In this document: positions 1 through 5,802 of the stretch, piece after piece
How the letters are laid out: the number at the start of each line of letters is the position of its first letter
Numbering within the stretch: the first letter of the stretch is position 1
Assembly (NCBI GenBank): GCA_945878515.1
Contig: CAMCTL010000135.1
Span: 1-9,400 of the forward strand
Direction of reading: 5' to 3'
DNA length: 9,400 nucleotides
Source: Flavobacterium psychrophilum
GTDB taxonomy: Bacteria; Bacteroidota; Bacteroidia; Flavobacteriales; Flavobacteriaceae
Made by a program: the position numbers and the translations under genes
Notes under the pieces: generated by a model
The model's database searches: none
Told to the model about the DNA's origin: nothing
What the model saw: only the letters and a program-made list of their open reading frames with translations

Positions 1-128
1 ACGATTATAACACAGAGCGTTCATTGGTACTATTAGTAGGTAAAAGAAGAGCCTTGTTAGATTACTTGAAAAAGAAAGAAATCAACAGGTATCGTGAGAT
101 TATCAAAGTATTGGGTATTAGAAAATAA
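1..128 (+). CDS. rpsO: 30S ribosomal protein S15, C-terminal part (5' end outside window)
   Basis: This is the last 41 codons of an open frame that enters from the left edge (first full codon at position 3) and stops with TAA at 126-128. The peptide contains LLVGKRRALLDYLKKKEINR and ends KVLGIRK, the signature of the C-terminal helix of ribosomal protein S15, which binds 16S rRNA in the central domain of the small subunit. The N-terminal half is missing only because the window begins inside the gene. The next gene is pnp; rpsO-pnp is a very common bacterial order. A terminator follows 10 nt after the stop, so pnp probably also has its own promoter. The identification rests on sequence recognition and on this neighbourhood, and it is secure. 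Confidence 0.95.
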   Translation, partial: DYNTERSLVLLVGKRRALLDYLKKKEINRYREIIKVLGIRK

Positions 129-137
129 TCAATATTC

Positions 138-170
138 AAAAGAGGTGCGCAAGTACCTCTTTTTGTTTTT
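138..170 (+). terminator. Rho-independent terminator after rpsO
   Basis: AAAAGAGGT (138-146) and ACCTCTTTT (155-163) form a perfect 9-bp stem with an 8-nt loop, followed by a T-rich run to 170. It starts 10 nt after the rpsO stop codon and would separate rpsO from pnp. Confidence 0.85.
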
Positions 171-175
171 ACAAA

Positions 176-208
176 AAACCTATCAGGTTTTTAAAACCTG
201 ATAGGTTT
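176..208. repeat. Perfect 16-bp palindromic intergenic repeat
   Basis: AAACCTATCAGGTTTT (176-191) is followed after one base by its exact reverse complement AAAACCTGATAGGTTT (193-208). As RNA it would make a strong hairpin, but no T-run follows and a terminator already lies just upstream, so termination is not its obvious job. From memory, similar AACCT(G)ATAGGTTT palindromes are scattered through Flavobacterium intergenic regions; this could not be checked here. It sits between the rpsO terminator and the pnp leader. Confidence 0.8.
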
Positions 209-225
209 GAGCATTTAAAAAAAGT

Positions 226-292
226 TTGGTTTTTCATTGGAGCACAACAACTACAACAACACAACTATTCTGCTGACAGGCAGGAAAACCAA
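226..292 (+). promoter_or_regulatory. Possible long-range stem in the pnp 5' leader
   Basis: TTGGTTTT (226-233) can pair with AAAACCAA (285-292). The inner bases 234-235 can extend the stem against 283-284, one of these pairs being a G-T wobble, giving about 10 bp. The enclosed loop contains a CAA-rich, probably unstructured stretch at about 243-268. PNPase in enterobacteria autoregulates through a leader stem cut by RNase III. A similar role here is only an inference, because no start site is known and one inverted repeat of this size can arise by chance in AT-rich DNA. An alternative pairing, CATTGG (235-240) with CCAATG (289-294), competes with it. Confidence 0.3.
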
Positions 293-315
293 TGTAAAAT
301 TAAAAAGGAAAAATT

Positions 316-2466
316 ATGATTCCACAAGTTTCAAAGGAGATTATCGATTTAGGAGATGGCAGAAGCATCTCAATCGAGACCGGAAAATTGGCCAAACAAG
401 CCGACGGTTCAGTAGTAGTACAAATGGGAAATGCAATGTTGCTTGCAACAGTAGTATCTGCCCGAAAAGCAAGTCCAGGAGTGGATTTCTTGCCTCTTAC
501 GGTAGATTATCGCGAAAAATTTGCAGCAGCAGGACGTTTTCCTGGTGGATTTTTCAAAAGAGAAGCAAGACCAAGCGACAGCGAAGTTTTAACAATGAGA
601 TTAGTAGATCGTGTATTACGTCCACTTTTTCCGGATGATTACCACGCCGAAACTCAAGTGATGATTCAATTAATGTCTCATGACGAGAATGTAATGCCAG
701 ACGCATTGGCAGGATTGGCAGCCTCGGCAGCGTTGGCATTGTCTGATTTGCCGTTTTCTACATTAATTTCAGAGGCTCGCGTTGCTCGTGTTGACGGAAA
801 ATTTATTATCAATCCAAGTCGTGCGCAATTAGAATTATCAGACATCGATATGATGATTGGTGCTTCTACAGATTCTATCGCGATGGTAGAAGGAGAGATG
901 AAAGAAATTTCAGAATTAGAAATGGTAGAAGCCATTAAATTTGCACACGAAGCCATCAAACTTCAAATTACAGCCCAAGAAAGATTGGTTGCAAAAGTGG
1001 GCAAAAAAGAAATTAGAACTTACGAAGAAGAAAGAGAAGATGAAGCAATTCACGCTAAAGTAAAAGCTGCAGCTTACGATAAAATCTACGATATTGCTAA
1101 AGTTGGGTCTGCTAAACAAGAGCGTTCAGCAGCATTTTCAGCTGTAAGAGAGGAAGTGAAAAGCTTGTTTACTGCTGAAGAATTGGCAGCAAACGGAGAT
1201 TTAGTTGGTAAATATTTTTACAAAACAAACAAAGAAGCGGTTCGTAATGTTACACTAGATTTAGGAACACGTTTAGATGGTAGAAAAACTAACGAAATAA
1301 GACCGATTTGGTCAGAGGTAGATTATTTGCCTTCCGTCCATGGTTCATCTATTTTTACAAGAGGAGAAACTCAAGCTTTGGCAACAGTGACTTTAGGAAC
1401 TTCAAGAGAGGCAAATCAGATAGATTCACCATCTGAACAAGGAGAAGAAAAATTTTACTTGCATTATAATTTCCCGCCATTTTCTACTGGAGAAGCAAAA
1501 CCACTAAGAGGAACTTCAAGAAGAGAAGTAGGTCACGGAAACTTGGCGCAAAGAGCTTTGAAAAATATGATTCCTGCCGATTGTCCTTACACGATTCGCG
1601 TAGTTTCTGAAGTATTAGAATCAAACGGTTCATCTTCTATGGCAACAGTTTGTGCGGGAACATTAGCCTTGATGGACGCAGGTGTCCAAATGGTAAAGCC
1701 AGTTTCTGGAATTGCGATGGGATTGATTACAGACGGCGATCGTTTTGCAGTGTTGTCGGATATTTTAGGAGACGAAGATCACTTAGGAGATATGGATTTT
1801 AAAGTAACAGGAACTGCAGATGGAATCACAGCTTGTCAGATGGATATCAAAATCGATGGGTTGAAATACGAAATAATGGAAGCGGCGCTGGCACAAGCAA
1901 GAGATGGTCGTTTGCACATTTTAGGTAAGATAACAGAAACTTTAGCTGCTCCAAAAGCAGATGTGAAAGCTTATGCTCCAAAAATTATCACAAGAACAAT
2001 TCCTGGCAACTTCATTGGCGCTTTGATTGGACCTGGTGGAAAAGTAATTCAAGAATTACAAAAAGCTACTGGAACTACTATCGTAATCAACGAAGTAGAC
2101 GAGCAAGGAGTTATTGAAATCTTAGGAACAGATCCTGCTGGAATTGAAGCAGTATTAGCCAAAATCCAATCCATCACTTTCAAACCGCAAATGGGCGAAG
2201 CTTATGAAGTAAAAGTAATCAAAATGCTTGATTTTGGTGCGGTTGTAGAATATACTGCTGCTCCTGGAAACGAAGTATTGCTTCACGTTTCTGAATTGGC
2301 TTGGGAACGAACAGAAAACGTTACCGATGTGGTAAATATGGGCGATGTTTTCCAAGTGAAATACCTTGGACTTGATCCTAAAACTCGTAAAGAGAAAGTA
2401 TCTAGAAAAGCGCTTATAGCAAGACCAGCAAGAGAAGAAAATAAGATTACTCCGAAAAGAGATTAA
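316..2466 (+). CDS. pnp: Polyribonucleotide nucleotidyltransferase (PNPase)
   Basis: PNPase degrades RNA 3'-to-5' by phosphorolysis, releasing nucleoside diphosphates, and acts as a cytoplasmic trimer in mRNA turnover. The 716-residue product has the full family layout: first RNase PH-like core (about 10-145), an alpha-helical linker (about 235-300), the second catalytic core (about 315-550), a KH domain with GPGG at 572-575, and an S1 domain (about 627-700). Visible catalytic features are the phosphate-site SNGSSSMA (436-443), the arginine pair R402-R403 in [10 protein letters not shown], and the metal-binding aspartates D486 and D492 in LGDEDHLGD. The start is ATG 316, preceded by AAAAAGGAAAAATT; the opening [20 protein letters not shown] matches the family start. 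The tail after the S1 domain is short ([14 protein letters not shown]), and remnants of related tails occur twice downstream. Length and motifs indicate an intact, functional enzyme. Confidence 0.98.
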   Translation: MIPQVSKEIIDLGDGRSISIETGKLAKQADGSVVVQMGNAMLLATVVSARKASPGVDFLPLTVDYREKFAAAGRFPGGFFKREARPSDSEVLTMRLVDRVLRPLFPDDYHAETQVMIQLMSHDENVMPDALAGLAASAALALSDLPFSTLISEARVARVDGKFIINPSRAQLELSDIDMMIGASTDSIAMVEGEMKEISELEMVEAIKFAHEAIKLQITAQERLVAKVGKKEIRTYEEEREDEAIHAKVKAAAYDKIYDIAKVGSAKQERSAAFSAVREEVKSLFTAEELAANGDLVGKYFYKTNKEAVRNVTLDLGTRLDGRKTNEIRPIWSEVDYLPSVHGSSIFTRGETQALATVTLGTSREANQIDSPSEQGEEKFYLHYNFPPFSTGEAKPLRGTSRREVGHGNLAQRALKNMIPADCPYTIRVVSEVLESNGSSSMATVCAGTLALMDAGVQMVKPVSGIAMGLITDGDRFAVLSDILGDEDHLGDMDFKVTGTADGITACQMDIKIDGLKYEIMEAALAQARDGRLHILGKITETLAAPKADVKAYAPKIITRTIPGNFIGALIGPGGKVIQELQKATGTTIVINEVDEQGVIEILGTDPAGIEAVLAKIQSITFKPQMGEAYEVKVIKMLDFGAVVEYTAAPGNEVLLHVSELAWERTENVTDVVNMGDVFQVKYLGLDPKTRKEKVSRKALIARPAREENKITPKRD

Positions 2467-2516
2467 TATCTATTTTGAAGATACGCTCTGAATGCAATTG
2501 ACTTTCACACAATACT

Positions 2517-2551
2517 AAAACCCCAATTCATTTACTTGAGTTGGGGTTTTT
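2517..2551 (+). terminator. Rho-independent terminator after pnp
   Basis: AAAACCCCAA (2517-2526) pairs with TTGGGGTTTT (2541-2550) across a 14-nt loop, and the T-run is part of the right arm. It begins 50 nt after the pnp stop codon. A diverged version of the same hairpin occurs at 3813-3847. Confidence 0.85.
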
Positions 2552-2572
2552 AGTTTTATTTTGAATTTTGAA

Positions 2573-2600
2573 GCAACCTTTTTAAATATATTTTACTATT
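2573..2600 (+). promoter_or_regulatory. Candidate ECF-type promoter of the Kelch-like lipoprotein gene
   Basis: GCAACC (2573-2578) lies 15 nt before TACTATT (2594-2600), which is 25 nt before the ATG at 2626. The same two boxes with the same spacing precede the second lipoprotein gene (3869-3896). The AAC core is typical of ECF sigma -35 boxes, and an ECF sigma gene lies nearby. A housekeeping reading (TTTTG upstream, TACTATTG as a one-mismatch TAnnTTTG) is also possible. The shared boxes lie inside a larger repeat, so their conservation alone does not prove function. Confidence 0.4.
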
Positions 2601-2625
2601 GATTATAAACCTTAAAATAGTTGCT

Positions 2626-3666
2626 ATGAAAACAATCAAAAACATTGTGATACTTGCACTCATTGGATTATTATTATTATTGTCTTGTAATAAAGATCAA
2701 GAAGTAATTGAACTAGTGGATCCAAAACCAGTATTTGCTGATAAATTGACTTTCCAGAAAATTAAAGATATTCCAGAAAATCATTTTGAAGATCAAATGC
2801 CAGGCTTCTTAGCGAATACCTCAAATAATAGTTTGTATTTAAGCTGTCGCGATAAATTTAAGCTGACAACTGAAACGGTCTATAAATTGAATGTAAACGA
2901 TTTAAAATTAACAACTAAAAACACTATTGCCAGAGATTTTGCAACAAAGAGAATGCATATTTTTAATAATAAATTGTTTGTTTTTGGTGGTGAAAAATTT
3001 AATAAATATGATTTGAATTTAAATGAAGAAATAGTAGGTACTTATTATGGGTCATTTGTTACTTATAAATCATTTTCACGTTTTGGAAGTTGTATTTTAA
3101 ATGAAAACGCATACATTATCGGCGGTTTCCTTGGAGGCGAAAGCACAAGCGACAGCAACTATGATAAGAAAATTTGGAAGCATAACCTAAATACAAACAC
3201 TTTTGTTCAGGTAGCTAGTATGCCAAAAAACAGATACGGGGGAAGTTCAGAAATAGTGAATAATAAAATTTATTCCTTTTTTGGGTATGAACAAATTCAA
3301 GATGGGAATACAAATGGGACAATCCAAGTGCAGAACGATTTGCTAATTTTTGATATAAATACCAATAGTTTTCAAACTATAGCACTGACAAAAAATGTAA
3401 AAATATCATTTACAGCAAAGTTTGAAAATTATATTTTTATGGCAGGAAATAAAATAGATAGCAATTCTTCGTCACTTGTAAACGGAAGCTTTTTTGGCTA
3501 TTTTAATACAACGACAAACACCATGACCGAAATTCCAGTTACGGTGAGCGATAACGGTTATGCGTTTCCATATTTTTGCGAAATCGAAATCATGAATGGC
3601 AAAATATATGCCTTAGTTAAAAACACATCTAGTTCGTTCTCTATACAAGTGGCTAATATTAAATAA
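2626..3666 (+). CDS. Kelch-like beta-propeller lipoprotein
   Basis: A 346-residue predicted lipoprotein. The N-terminus MKTIKNIVILALIGLLLLLSC has a short basic head, a hydrophobic core and a lipobox with Cys21, so the mature protein should be lipid-anchored outside the cytoplasm. The body shows Kelch-like blades: 'NNKLFVFGGEKFNKYDLN' (114-131), 'NAYIIGG' (161-167) followed by an IWKHNLNTNTF strand (183-193), 'NRYGGSSEIVNNKIYSFFG' (202-220) followed by LLIFDINTNSF (239-249), and weaker blades to about 335. Kelch propellers usually bind proteins or glycans; the ligand here is unknown. ATG 2626 is preferred over an in-frame TTG at 2599 because it puts the signal peptide at the very N-terminus and leaves the promoter-like region free. 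It lies between pnp and a pnp ghost, with a promoter-like region nearly identical to that of the next lipoprotein gene, although the two proteins are unrelated in sequence. No named gene is recognised. Confidence 0.85.
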   Translation: MKTIKNIVILALIGLLLLLSCNKDQEVIELVDPKPVFADKLTFQKIKDIPENHFEDQMPGFLANTSNNSLYLSCRDKFKLTTETVYKLNVNDLKLTTKNTIARDFATKRMHIFNNKLFVFGGEKFNKYDLNLNEEIVGTYYGSFVTYKSFSRFGSCILNENAYIIGGFLGGESTSDSNYDKKIWKHNLNTNTFVQVASMPKNRYGGSSEIVNNKIYSFFGYEQIQDGNTNGTIQVQNDLLIFDINTNSFQTIALTKNVKISFTAKFENYIFMAGNKIDSNSSSLVNGSFFGYFNTTTNTMTEIPVTVSDNGYAFPYFCEIEIMNGKIYALVKNTSSSFSIQVANIK

Positions 3667-3716
3667 TACCGCATTTTGATTTAGAAAATGGCACAAAATC
3701 ATGTATCAAGCAAAAC

Positions 3717-3761
3717 AGACAAGCGCGAGAAGAAAGTAAAATTACGCCATAACGAGATTAA
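3717..3761 (+). pseudogene. Ghost of a pnp 3' end (C-terminal 14 codons plus stop)
   Basis: Read in frame from 3717, this gives RQAREESKITP, a stop, RD, and a second stop. The intact pnp tail reads [14 protein letters not shown] then stop (2422-2466). By hand, 36 of 45 nucleotides match. Six of the nine differences are synonymous; the others are P to Q, N to S, and K to stop (TAA at 3750-3752). The synonymous bias suggests that the sequence diverged while still part of a working pnp and was cut off later. Upstream, GTATCAAGCAAAA (from 3703) faintly resembles the pnp GTATCTAGAAAAG with about 10 nt deleted; beyond that the match is lost. Downstream, the spacing to the 120-bp repeat (32 nt) nearly equals that after real pnp (31 nt). 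Confidence 0.75.
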
Positions 3762-3812
3762 CAATTTAATCTTAAGAAACAAAGTGAAAGTAGTTGGCTT
3801 TCACACAAAGCT

Positions 3813-3847
3813 AAAACCCCAATTCAATCAGTTGAATTGGGTTTTTT
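3813..3847 (+). terminator. Rho-independent terminator after the Kelch-like lipoprotein gene
   Basis: AAAACCCCAATTCAA (3813-3827) pairs with TTGAATTGGGTTTT (from 3832) around a TCAG loop, with one bulged C, and runs into six T. It is a diverged copy of the pnp terminator. Compared with that copy, the stem is longer and the loop shorter, and changes on both arms keep the pairing, which suggests selection on the hairpin. Confidence 0.8.
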
Positions 3848-3868
3848 GGTTTTATTTTGAATTTTGAC

Positions 3869-3896
3869 GCAACCTTTTTGAATATATTTTACTATT
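3869..3896 (+). promoter_or_regulatory. Candidate ECF-type promoter of the DUF1566-like lipoprotein/sigma operon
   Basis: GCAACC (3869-3874), 15 nt, then TACTATT (3890-3896), ending 27 nt before ATG 3924. Sequence and spacing match the element before the Kelch-like lipoprotein gene. Because the ECF sigma gene follows the downstream lipoprotein after only 34 nt, recognition by that sigma factor would give positive autoregulation. That is inferred, not shown. Confidence 0.4.
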
Positions 3897-3923
3897 AAGT
3901 ATAAACCTTAAAAAAGAAACCGT

Positions 3924-5216
3924 ATGAAAAATTTTAAAGTATCAATCGTATTTGGGTTATTTTTAATCCTTTTTGGGCTTGATAGTTGTGTCGATATTGA
4001 TGACACCCTTCTGGATATTGCTTCTAAAGATGTTATAACCAAAGACTCAGAATTGTTTGAACTTATTTCAAAAGTAACTACAGAAGGAGTTAATCCTACT
4101 GAAAACATTGTTTGTTTGGATTTTATTTATCCTTTCAAGGTTTTAATTTACGATGCAAATCGCAATATCACTGGAAATAAAATGCTAATTGGCGACAAAC
4201 AATTTAGTGATTTTCTTGGAGGTTTAAATTCTAGTCAATCCATTAGTATTAGTTATCCCATACGTACAACTTTGGCTGATGGAACTGTTTTTTCGGTAAC
4301 CGATAATTCTGAATTAAAGTTAGCCATTGATAGTTGCTCCAAAGAAGACATTATTAGTTATTGCAGCGGTTTATTTGGAACTCCGCCAGGAACTTGTGTT
4401 TGGAAAATTCCTTATACAGCCGATGGCGATAACAAATATGCGACTGGATTTTTTGAATCAAATGGAGATGGAACATTGAATTTTACCTATGATAATGTTT
4501 CTTATACGGGAACTTGGGTTTTCTTGTTTGTGGACAACAAGTTGCATATTAATATAAATTTAGCGGGCACTTCGCAAGTCGCCAAAGATTTGAATATTGA
4601 TAGCGACATTGAGTTTACAGCTGATGAAATTAAAATAGCAGGCTCACCAAAAAACATCACCTTAAGAAAATCTTGTCAAGCTACAAAAGAATATACAATT
4701 GGGAAAAATGGCCCAGCTGGTGGATTTGTTTTTTATGATAAGGGAAGCTACAGTTCCGGTTGGCGCTATATGGAAGTTGCCCCAACCGATTTAGGATTTT
4801 TTGAATGGGGTTGCTTGGGTTCGCAAGTGCCAGATTCTGATCGTTCTGAATTGGGTCTAGGATTTTACAATGCTGTAAAAACAGCAAACTATCATGATGG
4901 TTTATTGGATTATTATTTGAACCCATCAATTTGTAATGCATTGAATAATGGAACTGTAGTTTCTAAAAATGCACTATTATTCGAACTAAATAATCACAAA
5001 GATTGGTTTTTGCCATCCAAAGATGAATTGAAGTTAGTTTATGAAAACTTATATTTGCAAAGCCTAGGCGGTTTTTCAAATTCAAAGTTTTGGACTTCTA
5101 GTCAAATAGATGCCAATACTGTGCAAACCATCGATTTTAAAACTGGAATTGCCACGCCTCAAGATAAAATTCCTGTGCCTAATAATATAAAAGCAAGGGC
5201 AGTACGATATTTTTAA
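3924..5216 (+). CDS. Lipoprotein with C-terminal DUF1566-like domain
   Basis: A 430-residue predicted lipoprotein. The signal peptide MKNFKVSIVFGLFLILFGLDSC places the lipid-anchored cysteine at 22, and the next residues VDIDD are acidic, resembling the acidic export signal of surface-exposed Bacteroidota lipoproteins. Residues 40-250 hold an unrecognised region with several cysteines (64, 138, 147, 158, 251) and a GTCVWKIPY segment followed by a beta-rich stretch ending near NITLRKSC (244-251). From about 257 the sequence fits the DUF1566 pattern: IGKNGPAGGFVFYDKG (259-274), WRYMEVAP (280-287), DWFLPSKDEL (360-369), FWTSSQ (389-394), a D-F-K-T-G-I-A strand, and a final ARAVRYF. In this family the module is usually on secreted or surface proteins; its ligand is not defined. 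The ECF sigma gene follows after 34 nt with no terminator visible, so the two are probably co-transcribed. Confidence 0.85.
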   Translation: MKNFKVSIVFGLFLILFGLDSCVDIDDTLLDIASKDVITKDSELFELISKVTTEGVNPTENIVCLDFIYPFKVLIYDANRNITGNKMLIGDKQFSDFLGGLNSSQSISISYPIRTTLADGTVFSVTDNSELKLAIDSCSKEDIISYCSGLFGTPPGTCVWKIPYTADGDNKYATGFFESNGDGTLNFTYDNVSYTGTWVFLFVDNKLHININLAGTSQVAKDLNIDSDIEFTADEIKIAGSPKNITLRKSCQATKEYTIGKNGPAGGFVFYDKGSYSSGWRYMEVAPTDLGFFEWGCLGSQVPDSDRSELGLGFYNAVKTANYHDGLLDYYLNPSICNALNNGTVVSKNALLFELNNHKDWFLPSKDELKLVYENLYLQSLGGFSNSKFWTSSQIDANTVQTIDFKTGIATPQDKIPVPNNIKARAVRYF

Positions 5217-5250
5217 GCCAAAGACGACACTTTTCTAAATATTCATTTTA

Positions 5251-5802
5251 TTGTCAACAGAAAACCTCATAAAAGACTGCATTAAGCAAAACGGACAAGC
5301 ACAAAAAGAGTTGTATGAACTGTACAAGAAAACTCTTTTTGTGTTATGCCTGAAGTATTGCCAAAATGAAGCCGAAGCCGAAGACAATCTACATGATTCA
5401 TTTATTGAAATTTTTACAAATATCAAAAACTATAAAGGAATTGGCTCTTTTGAAGGCTGGATGAAAAGAATTACCATTAACAAAGCAATTGATAGCTACA
5501 AAAAGTCATTCCATTTATTGCCCATAAAAGACGATTATGTTCAAGAAACTACGATAGAAGAACATGAACTTGATTTTTCGCTAGATTATATTTTATCCTT
5601 AGTTCAAGAATTGCCTCATCAATATCGTTTAGTATTTTGCTTGTATGAACTGGACGATTATTCGCATAAGGAAATTGCAAATATGCTTTCAATATCAGAA
5701 AGCGCATCAAAATCTAATCTGCACAGAGCTAAAGTAATTTTGAAAGAAAAAATTACAACAAAAAATTCGTTCCATCCCAAGTACGTTAGCCATGGAAAAT
5801 AA
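5251..5802 (+). CDS. ECF-family RNA polymerase sigma factor
   Basis: An extracytoplasmic-function sigma-70 factor of 183 residues, a usual length. Region 2 spans about 20-85: LYELYKKTLFVLCLKYCQNE, then EAEDNLHDSFIEIFTNI (42-58) and the DNA-binding FEGWMKRITINKAIDSYKK (67-85). After a linker, region 4 spans about 115-168 with the helix-turn-helix HKEIANMLSISESASKSNLH (139-158). Regions 1 and 3 are absent, as expected for ECF factors. The start is the rare codon TTG at 5251: an in-frame stop at 5236-5238 allows no ATG upstream, and the next in-frame ATG (5461) would remove most of region 2. No clear ribosome-binding site is visible. The last 11 nt overlap the barrel/anti-sigma gene, a hallmark of translationally coupled sigma/anti-sigma pairs. 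Its target promoters may be those of the two upstream lipoprotein genes. Confidence 0.92.
   Translation: MSTENLIKDCIKQNGQAQKELYELYKKTLFVLCLKYCQNEAEAEDNLHDSFIEIFTNIKNYKGIGSFEGWMKRITINKAIDSYKKSFHLLPIKDDYVQETTIEEHELDFSLDYILSLVQELPHQYRLVFCLYELDDYSHKEIANMLSISESASKSNLHRAKVILKEKITTKNSFHPKYVSHGK

Larger units (their letters stand above)
2498..2617 (+). repeat. 120-bp direct repeat, copy A (terminator plus promoter-like module)
   Basis: This segment aligns without gaps to 3794-3913. By hand there are about 13 mismatches in 120 positions (about 89% identity). It contains the pnp terminator and the promoter-like region of the first lipoprotein gene. Similarity ends 8 nt before the ATG at 2626. Upstream, at nearly equal spacing (31 nt here, 32 nt in copy B), comes a pnp 3' end in both copies, so the duplicated unit is larger than the well-conserved 120 bp. 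Confidence 0.9.
3794..3913 (+). repeat. 120-bp direct repeat, copy B (terminator plus promoter-like module)
   Basis: This is the partner of 2498-2617, ungapped and about 89% identical by hand count. It holds the terminator for the Kelch-like lipoprotein gene and the promoter-like region of the DUF1566-like lipoprotein gene. Similarity ends 10 nt before the ATG at 3924, after which the two genes are unrelated. The terminator loop has diverged most; the stretch from TTTTATTTTGAATTTTGA to TACTATT has diverged least. Confidence 0.9.

Noticed and set aside
202..209. TAGGTTTG matches the Bacteroidota -7 promoter box upstream of pnp.
   Set aside because: It lies within the arm of the palindromic repeat, and no TTTG -33 box is found at a suitable distance.
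237..638. Open frame of 133 codons overlapping the start of pnp.
   Set aside because: It is an out-of-frame shadow of pnp with a composition unlike a real protein.
2599..2625. Alternative TTG start nine codons upstream of the Kelch-like lipoprotein gene.
   Set aside because: It would add MIINLKIVA before a good signal peptide and lies on the promoter-like box; ATG 2626 is the better start.
3688..3867. Small open frame (ATG 3688 to TGA 3867, 59 residues) after the Kelch-like lipoprotein gene.
   Set aside because: It runs through a terminator hairpin and overlaps a pnp ghost in a different frame; the peptide resembles no protein I know.
5223..5254. ACGACACTTTTCTAAATATT upstream of the ECF sigma gene resembles the GCAACC promoter region of the lipoprotein genes.
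   Set aside because: The likeness needs gaps, the GCAACC box is not kept, and a start site at the expected distance would fall inside the coding region. Co-transcription with the lipoprotein gene is simpler.
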